64,000 bases of DNA. Source: Paenibacillus lignilyticus (GTDB lineage Bacteria; Bacillota; Bacilli; Paenibacillales; Paenibacillaceae). Location: assembly GCF_017942085.1 (NCBI RefSeq), contig NZ_JAGKSP010000002.1, positions 744,001-808,000 on the forward strand. The letters are read 5' to 3'. A model generated the notes under the pieces. It had not been told where the DNA came from and did not search any database. It was given only the letters and a program-made list of their open reading frames with translations. Positions 43,469-50,770 of this stretch are shown here, piece after piece (the stretch's first letter is position 1; every line of letters starts with the position of its first letter). The position numbers were made by a program, and so were the translations under genes.

Positions 43469-43758
43469 TCATCCTCCGATCCGTCTTGCGGCGTTACAAC
43501 GTCGAAGCTGTCGACAATGCCGACAACCATGGCGTCGATCGGGACATTTTTGCCGCCGAACAGCGCTCTTGCCGGGCTCCCGCGAGAAATAATGACACGC
43601 TCGCCTACCCCAGCCCCGATCCGATCAACGGCGATAACCGCAGACCCTTGCGCATGGCCGGCAAAATCAACGGGCTGAACAACCATCAGCTTCAGATTAT
43701 CCATTCCTTCCTCCTTCTGGGTCGCCCAGACGCTTCCGATCACCTTCCCGTAGAACAT
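43465..43758 (-). CDS. eutN: Microcompartment vertex protein (EutN/CcmL type)
   Basis: A 97-aa pentameric vertex protein with [20 protein letters not shown] at the start and [20 protein letters not shown] in the middle. The start at 43758 gives the standard family N-terminus; an ATG 11 codons upstream lies in the tail of the previous gene. It caps the vertices of the polyhedral shell. Confidence 0.94.
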   Translation of the reverse strand: MFYGKVIGSVWATQKEEGMDNLKLMVVQPVDFAGHAQGSAVIAVDRIGAGVGERVIISRGSPARALFGGKNVPIDAMVVGIVDSFDVVTPQDGSEDE

Positions 43759-43765
43759 TGGCTGC

Positions 43766-44602
43766 TCACCCTTCATCCCGGATTTGGACAACGATGCCTT
43801 TCTCTCTCAGCACATCTCTGGCAAGCGGCGATACAATCGTCCCTCTGTTCACGAGAATGGCCGTGATGCGCCTGTTTCTTGTCTGCTGACTGACCCAATC
43901 GGCGGATAGGAATTTCCCATCGAAAAGCTCGGTACACGCCGGCGGCGATTCGGCGGCGGCGACTTCGACCTTCTCGCGGCTTATGCTGCCATTCATCTCA
44001 ACAGCTGCGCGACCTGCTCGTTGTAGAACCCATTCCGCCAGTTCTTTTGCCGGAGCGAATTCAACGCCGTACATGTGCATTTCGCTCTTGTAGTAGCTGA
44101 ACAGCTTCTGATAAGGCACCGGCAAAGTCAATTCCTTCAGCGTGCGCCGGTCAGAACGCGAGAGTCCGGAACCGTCGTCGCCCACCACCACAAACTTCCC
44201 CATCACGAGCGCCGCGAAAATAATCTCCGACCTCACCGTTCCCTTCATGCCAAGCGCAACCCGTCCGGCATCGCCTAAGTCGATCTCCGGGATAACGATG
44301 CCGTCATAGTCCAATGGTATTTCAATCGGAGCAGGTGCAGATTCGTCGACGGCGATCGTTCTGCCAAGCCCGCTTGACTCTACTTTATGCATGCCAAGCC
44401 ATCCCGATGTTACTCCATCGAGAAACAGCCGATCATAATGAATCCCATTCTTCTGCAGCAGGATAAAATGATCCCGATACGCTTCGTGGGCCGTGCTGTC
44501 GCAGAAGATGTACAGCACTTTCGGAGACCGCTTGGCCTCTTGTACCTGCATCGTGCCTACGAGCTCACGAACGATCGCTTCCACCAGCTGCTTTATCTCC
44601 AC
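43766..44602 (-). CDS. Microcompartment-associated 278-aa protein of unknown function
   Basis: Not confidently assigned. Start is the GTG at 44602, 8 nt after AGGAGG. Residues 1-17 (EIKQLVEAIVRELVGTM) form an amphipathic helix like shell-targeting peptides. Residues ~28-185 look like a Rossmann/flavodoxin-type alpha/beta domain (SPKVLYIFCDSTAHEAYRDH, GIVIPEIDLGDAGRVALGMK, FAALVMGKFVVVGDDGSG), reminiscent of the flavoprotein found in some microcompartment loci. The last ~55 residues (FDGKFLSADWV, ITAILVNRGTIVSPLARDVL) contain the TP/SP-x-A-x-D/E motif also seen at the N-termini of EutQ and EutT and of the PduL encoded next door. A cargo role in cofactor recycling is possible but unproven. Confidence 0.75.
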   Translation of the reverse strand: MEIKQLVEAIVRELVGTMQVQEAKRSPKVLYIFCDSTAHEAYRDHFILLQKNGIHYDRLFLDGVTSGWLGMHKVESSGLGRTIAVDESAPAPIEIPLDYDGIVIPEIDLGDAGRVALGMKGTVRSEIIFAALVMGKFVVVGDDGSGLSRSDRRTLKELTLPVPYQKLFSYYKSEMHMYGVEFAPAKELAEWVLQRAGRAAVEMNGSISREKVEVAAAESPPACTELFDGKFLSADWVSQQTRNRRITAILVNRGTIVSPLARDVLREKGIVVQIRDEG

Positions 44603-44607
44603 TTGAC

Positions 44608-45405
44608 TCACCTCCTCGTACCAACGCCTGGGACAATGATGCCGTTTTTCCCGATGACCCTCACCATATCGCCTGTTTCCAATCCGGCAGCATTCGCTTC
44701 ATCCCGGTCGATGTGCAGCTCAAGCGCGAATCGGGCATCCACCCGTACGATAACATCCGGATAAATAAGCGGTCGTTCCGAGTCCGTCTGCAGCATGATG
44801 CGATCGCCGTGAGCAACCTGAAAATCCGCCGCTTCCGCCACCGACATATGCACATGTCTCTTCGCGATGATCAGTCCCTCCGGAAGGACGACGGTACCAA
44901 CCGGCCCGATGACCGTGACACCGGATGTGCCGGTAAGGTCGCCGGATAATCTCGCTTTCGGCTGAAGACCCATCGTATGACCATCCGTGCGAGATATCTC
45001 CACCTGCGTGGCAGCTCGAATCGGGCCGAGAATGCGAACATTCGGAATGGCTCCTTTAGGACCGGCAATCGTGACCGTCTCTTTCGCAGCGAACTGCTTC
45101 GGCTGAGACAGCTCTCTTAGCAGCTGCAGCTGATATCCGGTGCCAAACAGGACTTCTAGATGCTTCTGGCAGAGGTGCACATGGCGGCCTGACACGCCTA
45201 CAGGGATCACTCGATCTATCGCGCCGCCTTCGAGCAAATTAGCTGCCGCCTTCAAGGCGTCCGACTGTTTAAGCAGCGGAATCCCTCTTGCTCTCAAGAA
45301 ATCGGCGGCGGCCGGCGTCAGTATGTCACCTTGTTCAACCGGATAAGGGTTCGGGAGTCCCCGGGCCAGTCTCGCACGCAGCGACGCTTCCGTAATGAGT
45401 CTCAT
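44608..45405 (-). CDS. pduL: Phosphate propanoyl/acetyltransferase (PduL type) with N-terminal extension
   Basis: A 265-aa PduL. The two zinc-binding repeats are visible as VSGRHVHLC (~70-80) and IIAKRHVHMS (~180-190), with ARLSGDLTGTSGVTVIGPVG between. It converts acetyl-CoA and phosphate to acetyl phosphate, recycling CoA in the lumen and replacing EutD. The first ~55 residues are not part of the core: they carry GDILTPAAADFLRARGIPLL, a motif shared with EutQ/EutT N-termini and with the tail of the adjacent 278-aa protein. Ribosome binding site is weak and the gene lies 11 bp after eutM. Confidence 0.94.
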   Translation of the reverse strand: MRLITEASLRARLARGLPNPYPVEQGDILTPAAADFLRARGIPLLKQSDALKAAANLLEGGAIDRVIPVGVSGRHVHLCQKHLEVLFGTGYQLQLLRELSQPKQFAAKETVTIAGPKGAIPNVRILGPIRAATQVEISRTDGHTMGLQPKARLSGDLTGTSGVTVIGPVGTVVLPEGLIIAKRHVHMSVAEAADFQVAHGDRIMLQTDSERPLIYPDVIVRVDARFALELHIDRDEANAAGLETGDMVRVIGKNGIIVPGVGTRR

Positions 45406-45416
45406 CGTGAGCGGGG

Positions 45417-45704
45417 TCAGCCTTCAAGCTTCGGCAGAATAAATTCGATATCGGAATGCGGACGCGGAATAACGTGAACCGAGACGAGCTCGCCGACTTT
45501 CTCGGCGGCGGCCGCACCGGCGTCCGTTGCCGCTTTTACCGCGCCGACATCGCCTCTGACCAGCACCGTAACCAGTCCGCCTCCAACATGGACTTTGCCG
45601 ACCAGTCTTACGTTTGCCGCCTTCACCATCGCATCCGCTGCTTCTATGGAGCCGATCAATCCTTTCGTCTCGATCATGCCAAGGGCCGTGAGTTCGCCTG
45701 CCAT
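45417..45704 (-). CDS. eutM: Microcompartment shell protein BMC-H (EutM/PduA type)
   Basis: A 95-aa hexameric shell protein: [40 protein letters not shown] and the ending [16 protein letters not shown] are the canonical BMC-H sequence. This is the major facet protein; its hexamer pore passes small polar substrates. AAGGAGG precedes the ATG. Confidence 0.96.
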   Translation of the reverse strand: MAGELTALGMIETKGLIGSIEAADAMVKAANVRLVGKVHVGGGLVTVLVRGDVGAVKAATDAGAAAAEKVGELVSVHVIPRPHSDIEFILPKLEG

Positions 45705-45734
45705 TGTTCATTCCTCCTTATTGGTTGAGCTCAA

Positions 45735-47213
45735 TTAGAGCTTCATCTGGGAAAGCACGCTCTTCACGATCGCTAACACTTCTTCTCTGGAAATACCGAC
45801 AGCGAGGCTGCCCGCAACCTGTTCGGCGAGCTGTGCGGCAGCGGGTTCCGAGGATGGCCTCTCGCGAATGCCGAAGGCCACCCGCTTCACATTCATCACA
45901 TGCTGCGGCCCGATATTATCCGATGTAATGTTATGCCCGAGCGATCCGCAGCCGAGCGTCATGGATGGCTGAATGCCGGTCGTCGCACCGATTCCGCCGA
46001 AGGTCGTCCCCGCGTTGACGATGATACGCGAGGCGGGAAGCATAAGCCCGAATGCCTCGATAATTCGCTCATCCTCGCAATGGATGCCGAGCGTATGTCC
46101 GAGTCCTCCCAGCTCAAGAAGCTGCGTGCAGCGGCGGCTTCCTTCCTGCCAATCGTCGACGGCGTACAGCGCCAGGATCGGCGTCAGCTTCTCCACCGAC
46201 AGCGGATACTGCAGTCCGACGCCGGTTTCTTCCGCAACCAGCACGGTTGTATGCTGCGGGACTGAGATACCGGCCATCGCCGCAAGGACTTGCGGCGATT
46301 TACCTACGATCTTCGGATTCAAGCTTTTACCGTTAGCCGACATGATGATGCTAGCGACTCTCTCCTTCTCCTGCCCGCTCAGCATGTGCGCACCGTGCCG
46401 TTTCAGGTCATCGGCTAGCTGCGATTTCACTTGCCGCTCGACCACAATTGCTTGCTCGGAGGCGCAGATCGTGCCGTAATCGAAGGTTTTGCTCTGCACA
46501 ATTTGACTGGCTGCACGCACGAGATCCGCGCTATGGTGCACAAAGACGGGAACATTTCCCGGGCCGACACCATACGCAGGCTTGCCTGAACTGTAGGCAG
46601 CCTTCACCATCGCAGAGCCGCCGGTCGCAAGGATGACATCCGTCAGCTTATGCTTCATCAGCTCCATGCTCGCTTCGACCGATGGGTACGACAAACATTG
46701 AATCAATCCCGCCGGAGCGCCTGCCTGCTCCGCCGCCTGCCGCATGAGCTTCGCCGCTTCTTGCGAGCATCGCAGCGCAGCGGGGTGCGGGGAAATGACG
46801 ACGGCATTCCTTGCTTTGAGCGCGATTAAGCTTTTGAAGAGGACCGTTGATGTCGGGTTGGTTGATGGAACGATGGCAGCGACGACGCCGACAGGCTGCG
46901 CCACTTCCCATACGCCCCGCTCTTCGTCCTTGCCGATGATGCCGACGGTCTTCATAGCCTTGATCGCCTCATAAACATCGCGCGCCACAAAGAGGTTCTT
47001 CGCCTTCTTGTCGGGGATGTTTCCGAAGCCGGTTTCCTCAACGGCCAGCTTGCCGAGCCGTTCCGCATGCTCCTCGGCAGCAGAAGCCATCGCCTCCACG
47101 ATGCGATCTACTTGAAGCTGTGTCATAGACTCGTACTGCTTTTGAGCTTCCTTCGCTTCCTGCAGACAATAGCGCACTTCCTGGATCGCTTGCAAATCCA
47201 CGTCCAGCTTCAT
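45735..47213 (-). CDS. eutE: CoA-acylating acetaldehyde dehydrogenase, C-terminal targeting helix
   Basis: A 492-aa aldehyde dehydrogenase converting acetaldehyde, NAD+ and CoA to acetyl-CoA. The catalytic cysteine is C250 in DYGTICASEQAIVV. The N-terminus (~1-100) and the substrate/NAD motifs (IVPSTNPTSTVLFKSLIALK) fit the EutE/PduP family. The last 18 residues (SREEVLAIVKSVLSQMKL), after a short Ala/Ser/Pro linker, form an amphipathic helix of the encapsulation type. The start overlaps the preceding BMC gene by 4 nt, with GGAGGAGG upstream. Confidence 0.96.
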   Translation of the reverse strand: MKLDVDLQAIQEVRYCLQEAKEAQKQYESMTQLQVDRIVEAMASAAEEHAERLGKLAVEETGFGNIPDKKAKNLFVARDVYEAIKAMKTVGIIGKDEERGVWEVAQPVGVVAAIVPSTNPTSTVLFKSLIALKARNAVVISPHPAALRCSQEAAKLMRQAAEQAGAPAGLIQCLSYPSVEASMELMKHKLTDVILATGGSAMVKAAYSSGKPAYGVGPGNVPVFVHHSADLVRAASQIVQSKTFDYGTICASEQAIVVERQVKSQLADDLKRHGAHMLSGQEKERVASIIMSANGKSLNPKIVGKSPQVLAAMAGISVPQHTTVLVAEETGVGLQYPLSVEKLTPILALYAVDDWQEGSRRCTQLLELGGLGHTLGIHCEDERIIEAFGLMLPASRIIVNAGTTFGGIGATTGIQPSMTLGCGSLGHNITSDNIGPQHVMNVKRVAFGIRERPSSEPAAAQLAEQVAGSLAVGISREEVLAIVKSVLSQMKL

Positions 47214-47530
47214 GCCGAATGTTCACCTCCTCCTGCCAAATCCGGAGGCAGCAGCGAATCTATGAATTGGGCGATTGCAGCATCCGGCCTCGCGATGACA
47301 TGGACGCCAAGCAGCTTGCCCACTGCCCGTGCTGCCTGTCCGCCTGCATCTACGGCTGCTTTCACCGCCGCGACATCGCCGAGGATGCAGAGGGTGACCA
47401 TGCCGGCATCGATTTTCTCATACGCCGTCACCCGCACATCGGCTGTCTTGGCCGCAGCATCTGCAGCCGCAAGGAGCGCGGGAAGTCCATAGGTCTCAAT
47501 CATCCCCAGTGATTGCAAGGACTGTTCCAT
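47210..47530 (-). CDS. Microcompartment shell protein BMC-H (second copy)
   Basis: A 106-aa BMC-H protein (LGMIETYGLPALLAAADAAA, DAGMVTLCILGDVAAVKAAV, LLGVHVIARPDAAIAQFIDS). It differs from EutM by a C-terminal tail (LLPPDLAGGGEHSA) and may correspond functionally to EutK or PduJ/K. Pore residues differ from EutM, so a distinct permeability is likely. AAAGGTGAG precedes the ATG. Second gene of the operon, 20 bp after eutL and overlapping eutE by 4 nt. Confidence 0.94.
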   Translation of the reverse strand: MEQSLQSLGMIETYGLPALLAAADAAAKTADVRVTAYEKIDAGMVTLCILGDVAAVKAAVDAGGQAARAVGKLLGVHVIARPDAAIAQFIDSLLPPDLAGGGEHSA

Positions 47531-47550
47531 ATCCGCTCACCTTTGCTTTC

Positions 47551-48222
47551 TCACAGTTTGATGGGTCTCCCGGTGATCTCCGCCACCGCCTCGGCGAAGG
47601 CCTCGGCTGCAGCCATGCAAGCGGATTGACTGCCCGTCAATAATCCGCCGGCGAAGTTTGTTTCCGTCGGCGGTCCGTAGAACGTACATAGCCTCACATC
47701 CGCAGCCTTCAGCGCGGCATCCAAGCCGCAGACCGCTTCAAGCGGCGGCGCGATGAGGTAAGCTAACGGCTCCCCTTCCGCTATATTGGCAACGCCGGAT
47801 AGATAAGAGCCGGTTCTGGAGATGACATGCGCATAGTACGCGTGTGTCCCTTCCTCATTCAGGGCATAAAAGCAGCAGGCTCCGCTCTGCATCAGCGTCA
47901 CGGCCGCTTCCAGTCCGCTCGTCACTTCAGCCGGCGAAGCCCCGCCAATCATGCCGATAAACTCCCCCGACAACGGGCCGGATGCATGTGAGGAACCGGC
48001 GTAGAACGACTTGGCATACACCACTTCAACAGCCGCTTTCTTCGTCGCTTCGTCAATTGCGGTATACCCGACATCATCAATGGTCGAAGTAAGGAGTCCG
48101 ATGCTCCGCGTGCTCGGCTTCAGACCGAGCTGTGCAGCCAGTCCCGAATCCACATTCGGAATGACCCTGACAGACAGCGGAATTGCGTATAGCGGTCGTC
48201 GCTGCTGCGTTTGCCGAATCAC
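47551..48222 (-). CDS. eutL: Microcompartment shell protein BMC-T (EutL)
   Basis: A 223-aa tandem-BMC protein forming gated pseudohexamers. The start is placed at the GTG at 48222, behind GGGGGG, because the longer frame begins inside the leader hairpin/terminator at 48274-48330; the resulting N-terminus (VIRQTQQRRPLYAIPLSVRV) leads directly into the EutL fold. Domain 1 covers ~10-110 (IPNVDSGLAAQLGLKPSTRS, AIDEATKKAAVEVVYAKSFY) and domain 2 ~110-223 (GLEAAVTLMQSGACCFYALN, GLDAALKAADVRLCTFYGPP, FAGGLLTGSQSACMAAAEAF). First gene of the operon. Confidence 0.94.
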   Translation of the reverse strand: MIRQTQQRRPLYAIPLSVRVIPNVDSGLAAQLGLKPSTRSIGLLTSTIDDVGYTAIDEATKKAAVEVVYAKSFYAGSSHASGPLSGEFIGMIGGASPAEVTSGLEAAVTLMQSGACCFYALNEEGTHAYYAHVISRTGSYLSGVANIAEGEPLAYLIAPPLEAVCGLDAALKAADVRLCTFYGPPTETNFAGGLLTGSQSACMAAAEAFAEAVAEITGRPIKL

Positions 48223-48273
48223 CCGAATCCCCCCACTCCCATCGTTGCTTGCCGAGAAGTCGCAGGCAGACAG

Positions 48274-48320
48274 AAAAAGCCTAGGTTGAAAGCGTGCCCC
48301 GCACGCTCCCTGCCTAGGCT
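48274..48320 (-). terminator. Leader terminator of the eut operon
   Basis: On the minus strand AGCCTAGG (48320-48313) pairs with CCTAGGCT (48285-48278), with an inner GC-rich stem AGCGTGC/GCACGCT, followed by TTTTT. It stands between the operon start region and eutL, 50 bp before the eutL start codon, so it must be bypassed for expression. Confidence 0.85.
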
Positions 48321-48330
48321 CCATTGCCTA
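48315..48330 (-). promoter_or_regulatory. ANTAR-type hairpin (EutV target) overlapping the leader terminator
   Basis: On the minus strand TAGGC-AATGGA-GCCTA is a 5-bp stem closing a six-base loop with A at position 1 and G at position 4, the hallmark of ANTAR RNA targets. Its 3' arm lies within the 5' arm of the terminator, so the two structures exclude each other. The first hairpin of the usual pair was not identified. Confidence 0.65.
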
Positions 48331-48374
48331 ACTGTCTATGCTTTTGTTAACAAGATATGCCTTCGCCTGCTGCC

Positions 48375-48446
48375 CTATTCCTTCACCGAGCCCATTGTTT
48401 TGACAAGTAGTTGGATCAGTTCGTGCATGGACCGAATCGGATTCAT
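48375..48446 (-). CDS. 23-codon ORF encoding an amphipathic peptide, upstream of the eut leader
   Basis: ATG at 48446 to TAG at 48375 gives MNPIRSMHELIQLLVKTMG followed by SVKE. An in-frame TGA lies immediately before the ATG. Residues 7-19 make an amphipathic helix like those on EutC and EutE. The ribosome binding site is poor (GAGAA). It may be a leader peptide, a remnant of a cargo gene, or chance. Confidence 0.3.
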   Translation of the reverse strand: MNPIRSMHELIQLLVKTMGSVKE

Positions 48447-48565
48447 TTCTCAAAAAGCGATTGGAAGAAGCCGTAAAAGTTGGTAATCGGGATGGCCTGA
48501 GTTTGTTGGACAGCGGAGGGGATTCGCGATAGACTGGCGGAAGCGCTCGGGGACTTCTTGATAGA

Positions 48566-48600
48566 GAAACCCGCCGTTTTCAAAACGGCGGGTTTCTTCT
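48566..48600. terminator. Perfect inverted repeat, probable terminator
   Basis: GAAACCCGCCGTTTT (48566-48580) and AAAACGGCGGGTTTC (48582-48596) are a perfect 15-bp inverted repeat around one base, followed on the plus strand by TTCTT. It could end the minus-strand PhyH transcript 114 bp from its stop, or insulate the eut promoter region. Confidence 0.65.
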
Positions 48601-48632
48601 TGGTTTGCGGGTTTGTATAGGGGCAATTTTCT

Positions 48633-48698
48633 TCTAACGGTTGTCAGCGTGGCTATTGAACGGCTTTTGCAAGTCTAACGGTAGTGAGCATGGTTATT
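48633..48698. repeat. Direct repeat, 25 bp, period 41
   Basis: TCTAACGGTTGTCAGCGTGG at 48633 and TCTAACGGTAGTGAGCATGG at 48674, each continuing into C/TTATT, differ at 4 of 25 positions. It looks like two units of a small intergenic repeat element. Confidence 0.55.
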
Positions 48699-48709
48699 CG
48701 CTTTCTTAG

Positions 48710-49459
48710 CTATTGAATCGCGCGAATACCCGGCCAATGCTTCCAAATATCGGTCATCGGAGCTCTCCAATCCTGCTCGTGCTCGAGATGCGAGACTCGG
48801 AAGAAGATCGCGTATCTCGTGTTAGGCGATGCATTCATGGCTACCGTATGAGCAAGCTGATAGTGAACGAGGAACACGTCACCGGGCTCTCCTAAAGTCT
48901 GAACCGGTTCGGGCAGCTCGACCGGAGGCATGCCATTCAACAAAGCATCCGGTGTATGCTCGCGGAAGTACTGCTCATAAATCGTATGCGTACCCGGCCA
49001 GACCGTAAAATTACCGGCAAAGGGTTCACGCACCGGACTTAGCAGTACGCCGACAAGCATGGAGAAATTGCCAATCGTGCCTTCCTTCACCCCATTGGTC
49101 GGTGTATACATGCCGTCTAGGTGAGGTTTATTGATGACCGGCGGATCCTGCAGCAAAGGAAATCGCAAGGCGATCTGGCCGCCCGTGACCGGATGGGACA
49201 TCCCTTCGCCGAGCAGCTCCTCTACGTAAGCTTTAATCGGCGTGTCGTTAAACAACCCGGTAATCGGCGGCTTGTCGGAGAGCTCCGGGCAGTAGGATTG
49301 CGCGCGAAAAGTAGGCATCATCTCTAGCGGCATCCCTTGTCCGACGGAGTGATTAATATGCTTTAACGCGTGGTCGATCATGACTTTGGGAATGGCGCCT
49401 TTGATATGAATATAACCTTTGGTGAGCATGGACTGTTTCTGTTCGTACGTGAGCTTCAT
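48710..49459 (-). CDS. Phytanoyl-CoA dioxygenase (PhyH) family protein
   Basis: A 249-aa Fe(II)/2-oxoglutarate oxygenase. The proximal ligands are H-x-D in NKPHLDGMYTP (residue ~133), and the distal His is in VHYQLAHTVAMNAS (~213). It is only distantly similar to the PhyH protein at 1515, with a shorter N-terminus and no shared neighbours. AAGGAGG precedes the ATG. Monocistronic as far as can be seen. Substrate unknown. Confidence 0.9.
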   Translation of the reverse strand: MKLTYEQKQSMLTKGYIHIKGAIPKVMIDHALKHINHSVGQGMPLEMMPTFRAQSYCPELSDKPPITGLFNDTPIKAYVEELLGEGMSHPVTGGQIALRFPLLQDPPVINKPHLDGMYTPTNGVKEGTIGNFSMLVGVLLSPVREPFAGNFTVWPGTHTIYEQYFREHTPDALLNGMPPVELPEPVQTLGEPGDVFLVHYQLAHTVAMNASPNTRYAIFFRVSHLEHEQDWRAPMTDIWKHWPGIRAIQ

Positions 49460-49604
49460 TACGATAGTTCCTCCTTATCGCGATTCGTTTCACGAGGTCG
49501 AGTTCTCTTCCAGATTTATACATGTCTCCCTCGATAATCATCATAAAGGACTGGCGGAGTTCTGCCAATAGTTCATAAGATAGGATTGGCCGATTAATAG
49601 ACTG

Positions 49605-50168
49605 TTATCGGACTTTACTATGAAAATCGCAATCCAACGAATGGTCATCCACCATGCCGCAGGCTTGCATGTAGGCATAACAAATCGTCGAACCGACGAA
49701 CTTAAAGCCGCGCTTCTTCAAATCCTTGCTCATGGCATCGGATTGCGGAGTGGTTACCGGAACTTCACTCTTCGTGGGCCAATGATTCCGAATCGGCGCG
49801 CCGCCGACGAATTGCCATATGTACGCATCGAAGCTGCCAAACTCCTCTTGAACCTTCAAAAAACATGTTGCATTCGTAATGGCAGCTTGGATCTTTAGCC
49901 GATTCCGAATAATACCGTCGTTAGCCATCAACTCTTCTACCTTCGCCTCGTCGTATGCCGCCACCTTATGGGGATCAAAGCCGTCGAATGCTCTCCGATA
50001 CCCCTCGCGTTTCTTCAGCACGGTATACCAGCTTAATCCGGCTTGTGCTCCTTCCAGTACCAGCATCTCGAACAATTTACGATCCTCATGCTCAGGAACT
50101 CCCCACTCATGATCGTGGTAATCGATATATAAAGGGTCTTCATTGACCCAGGCGCAGCGTGCTGTCAT
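49605..50168 (-). CDS. tag: DNA-3-methyladenine glycosylase I
   Basis: A 187-aa base-excision repair enzyme removing 3-methyladenine from DNA. The N-terminus RCAWVNEDPLYIDYHDHEWG carries the zinc ligands Cys5 and His18; the other ligands are in the C-terminal part (ICYAYMQACGMVDDHSLDCD). The helix-hairpin-helix region and the active-site Glu lie in FEMLVLEGAQAGLSWYTVLK. Length equals the Escherichia coli Tag protein. Apparently a single-gene unit. Confidence 0.96.
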   Translation of the reverse strand: MTARCAWVNEDPLYIDYHDHEWGVPEHEDRKLFEMLVLEGAQAGLSWYTVLKKREGYRRAFDGFDPHKVAAYDEAKVEELMANDGIIRNRLKIQAAITNATCFLKVQEEFGSFDAYIWQFVGGAPIRNHWPTKSEVPVTTPQSDAMSKDLKKRGFKFVGSTICYAYMQACGMVDDHSLDCDFHSKVR

Positions 50169-50204
50169 AGGTTCCAGCTTCCTCTCGTAGTCGGCTCCGT
50201 GCAG

Positions 50205-50664
50205 TCAGCCATTGATCTGTATGCCAAAATCATAATCTGCCGTATTCTTCTCCAACCATACTGCCGACAGACGGTATTTATAATATCCCGGCTCGCTTGG
50301 AAGGTCAAAACGGAATTGATTGGGTTCACCTATCAATTCTTGTTTGTCATCGTCCGTGTACATAGTTAATGTAAACTCCTCGGGATTAATCGGAAACTTA
50401 ACGGAGATTAGATCACCGCGCATGGCCTCGATTGCTTTATCCTTGATCATCTTGTTGTATGCTGCCGGCTCCGGAGGCCGCACAGACTCCTTCTGCCCGC
50501 GAACCGAACCAACAATAATGCGCCAATAAATAGTCGACATTGAACCCTTCTACAGTAATCGTAGGCCTCACAGGTTCGTCCGGAAATTGTGAGCCGGATG
50601 TACATCCGGTCAGTACGATAACCAGTAAAAAAGCATACAGCAGCAAGAACAATTTTCGCCCCAT
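50205..50664 (-). pseudogene. Frameshifted lipoprotein gene
   Basis: Two reading frames together make one protein. Frame one (from 50664, GGGGGAGAGAG before the ATG) encodes a lipoprotein signal with lipobox VLTGCTSG and continues to YCWFGSRAEGVCA, then degenerates. Frame two picks up as PPEPAAYNKMIKDKAIEAMR and runs to the stop at 50205 (SVKFPINPEEFTLTMYTDDD, FGIQING). Removing one G in the GCGGCC near 50477-50482 would join VCA to PPEP. Rebuilt, it is a ~150-aa lipoprotein with a single beta domain, of a type common in Bacillaceae and Paenibacillaceae. Either a real single-base frameshift or a sequencing error. Confidence 0.75.
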
Positions 50665-50731
50665 TCTCTCTCCCCCGCATAACTTCGGATGTCTTCCTAT
50701 TCAGAGACGCAGACTTGGCCAAAAAGTTACA

Positions 50732-50757
50732 GAAAAACCCGCCAGAATCAGGCGGGT
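50732..50757 (-). terminator. Intrinsic terminator of the aldo/keto reductase gene
   Basis: ACCCGCC (50737-50743) pairs with GGCGGGT (50751-50757); on the minus strand it is followed by TTTTTCT. It lies 14 bp after the stop at 50771. Confidence 0.85.
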
Positions 50758-50770
50758 ATGGCTTCTACCG

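Larger units (their letters stand above)
48487..48709. other. Non-coding spacer between eut leader and PhyH gene
   Basis: Together with the eut leader this makes a 487-bp stretch (48223-48709) without a convincing full gene. The part from 48487 holds a hairpin terminator (48566) and a short direct repeat (48633). I see no RNA gene or further ORF with a ribosome binding site. Confidence 0.5.

Noticed and set aside
44611-45140. Plus-strand frames opposite the pduL region
   Set aside because: Shadows of high-GC coding sequence, no ribosome binding sites, no domain.
48223-48324. Longer EutL start at ATG 48324
   Set aside because: The ATG lies in the loop of the regulatory hairpin and the added 34 residues are encoded by the terminator; the GTG at 48222 has a strong ribosome binding site.
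48290-48480. Cobalamin riboswitch in the eut leader
   Set aside because: Looked for because some Firmicutes link B12 to eut control; no B12-box-like conserved core was seen.
48211-48486. 91-codon plus-strand frame across the eut leader
   Set aside because: It runs antisense through the terminator and eutL start and has no recognisable domain or ribosome binding site.
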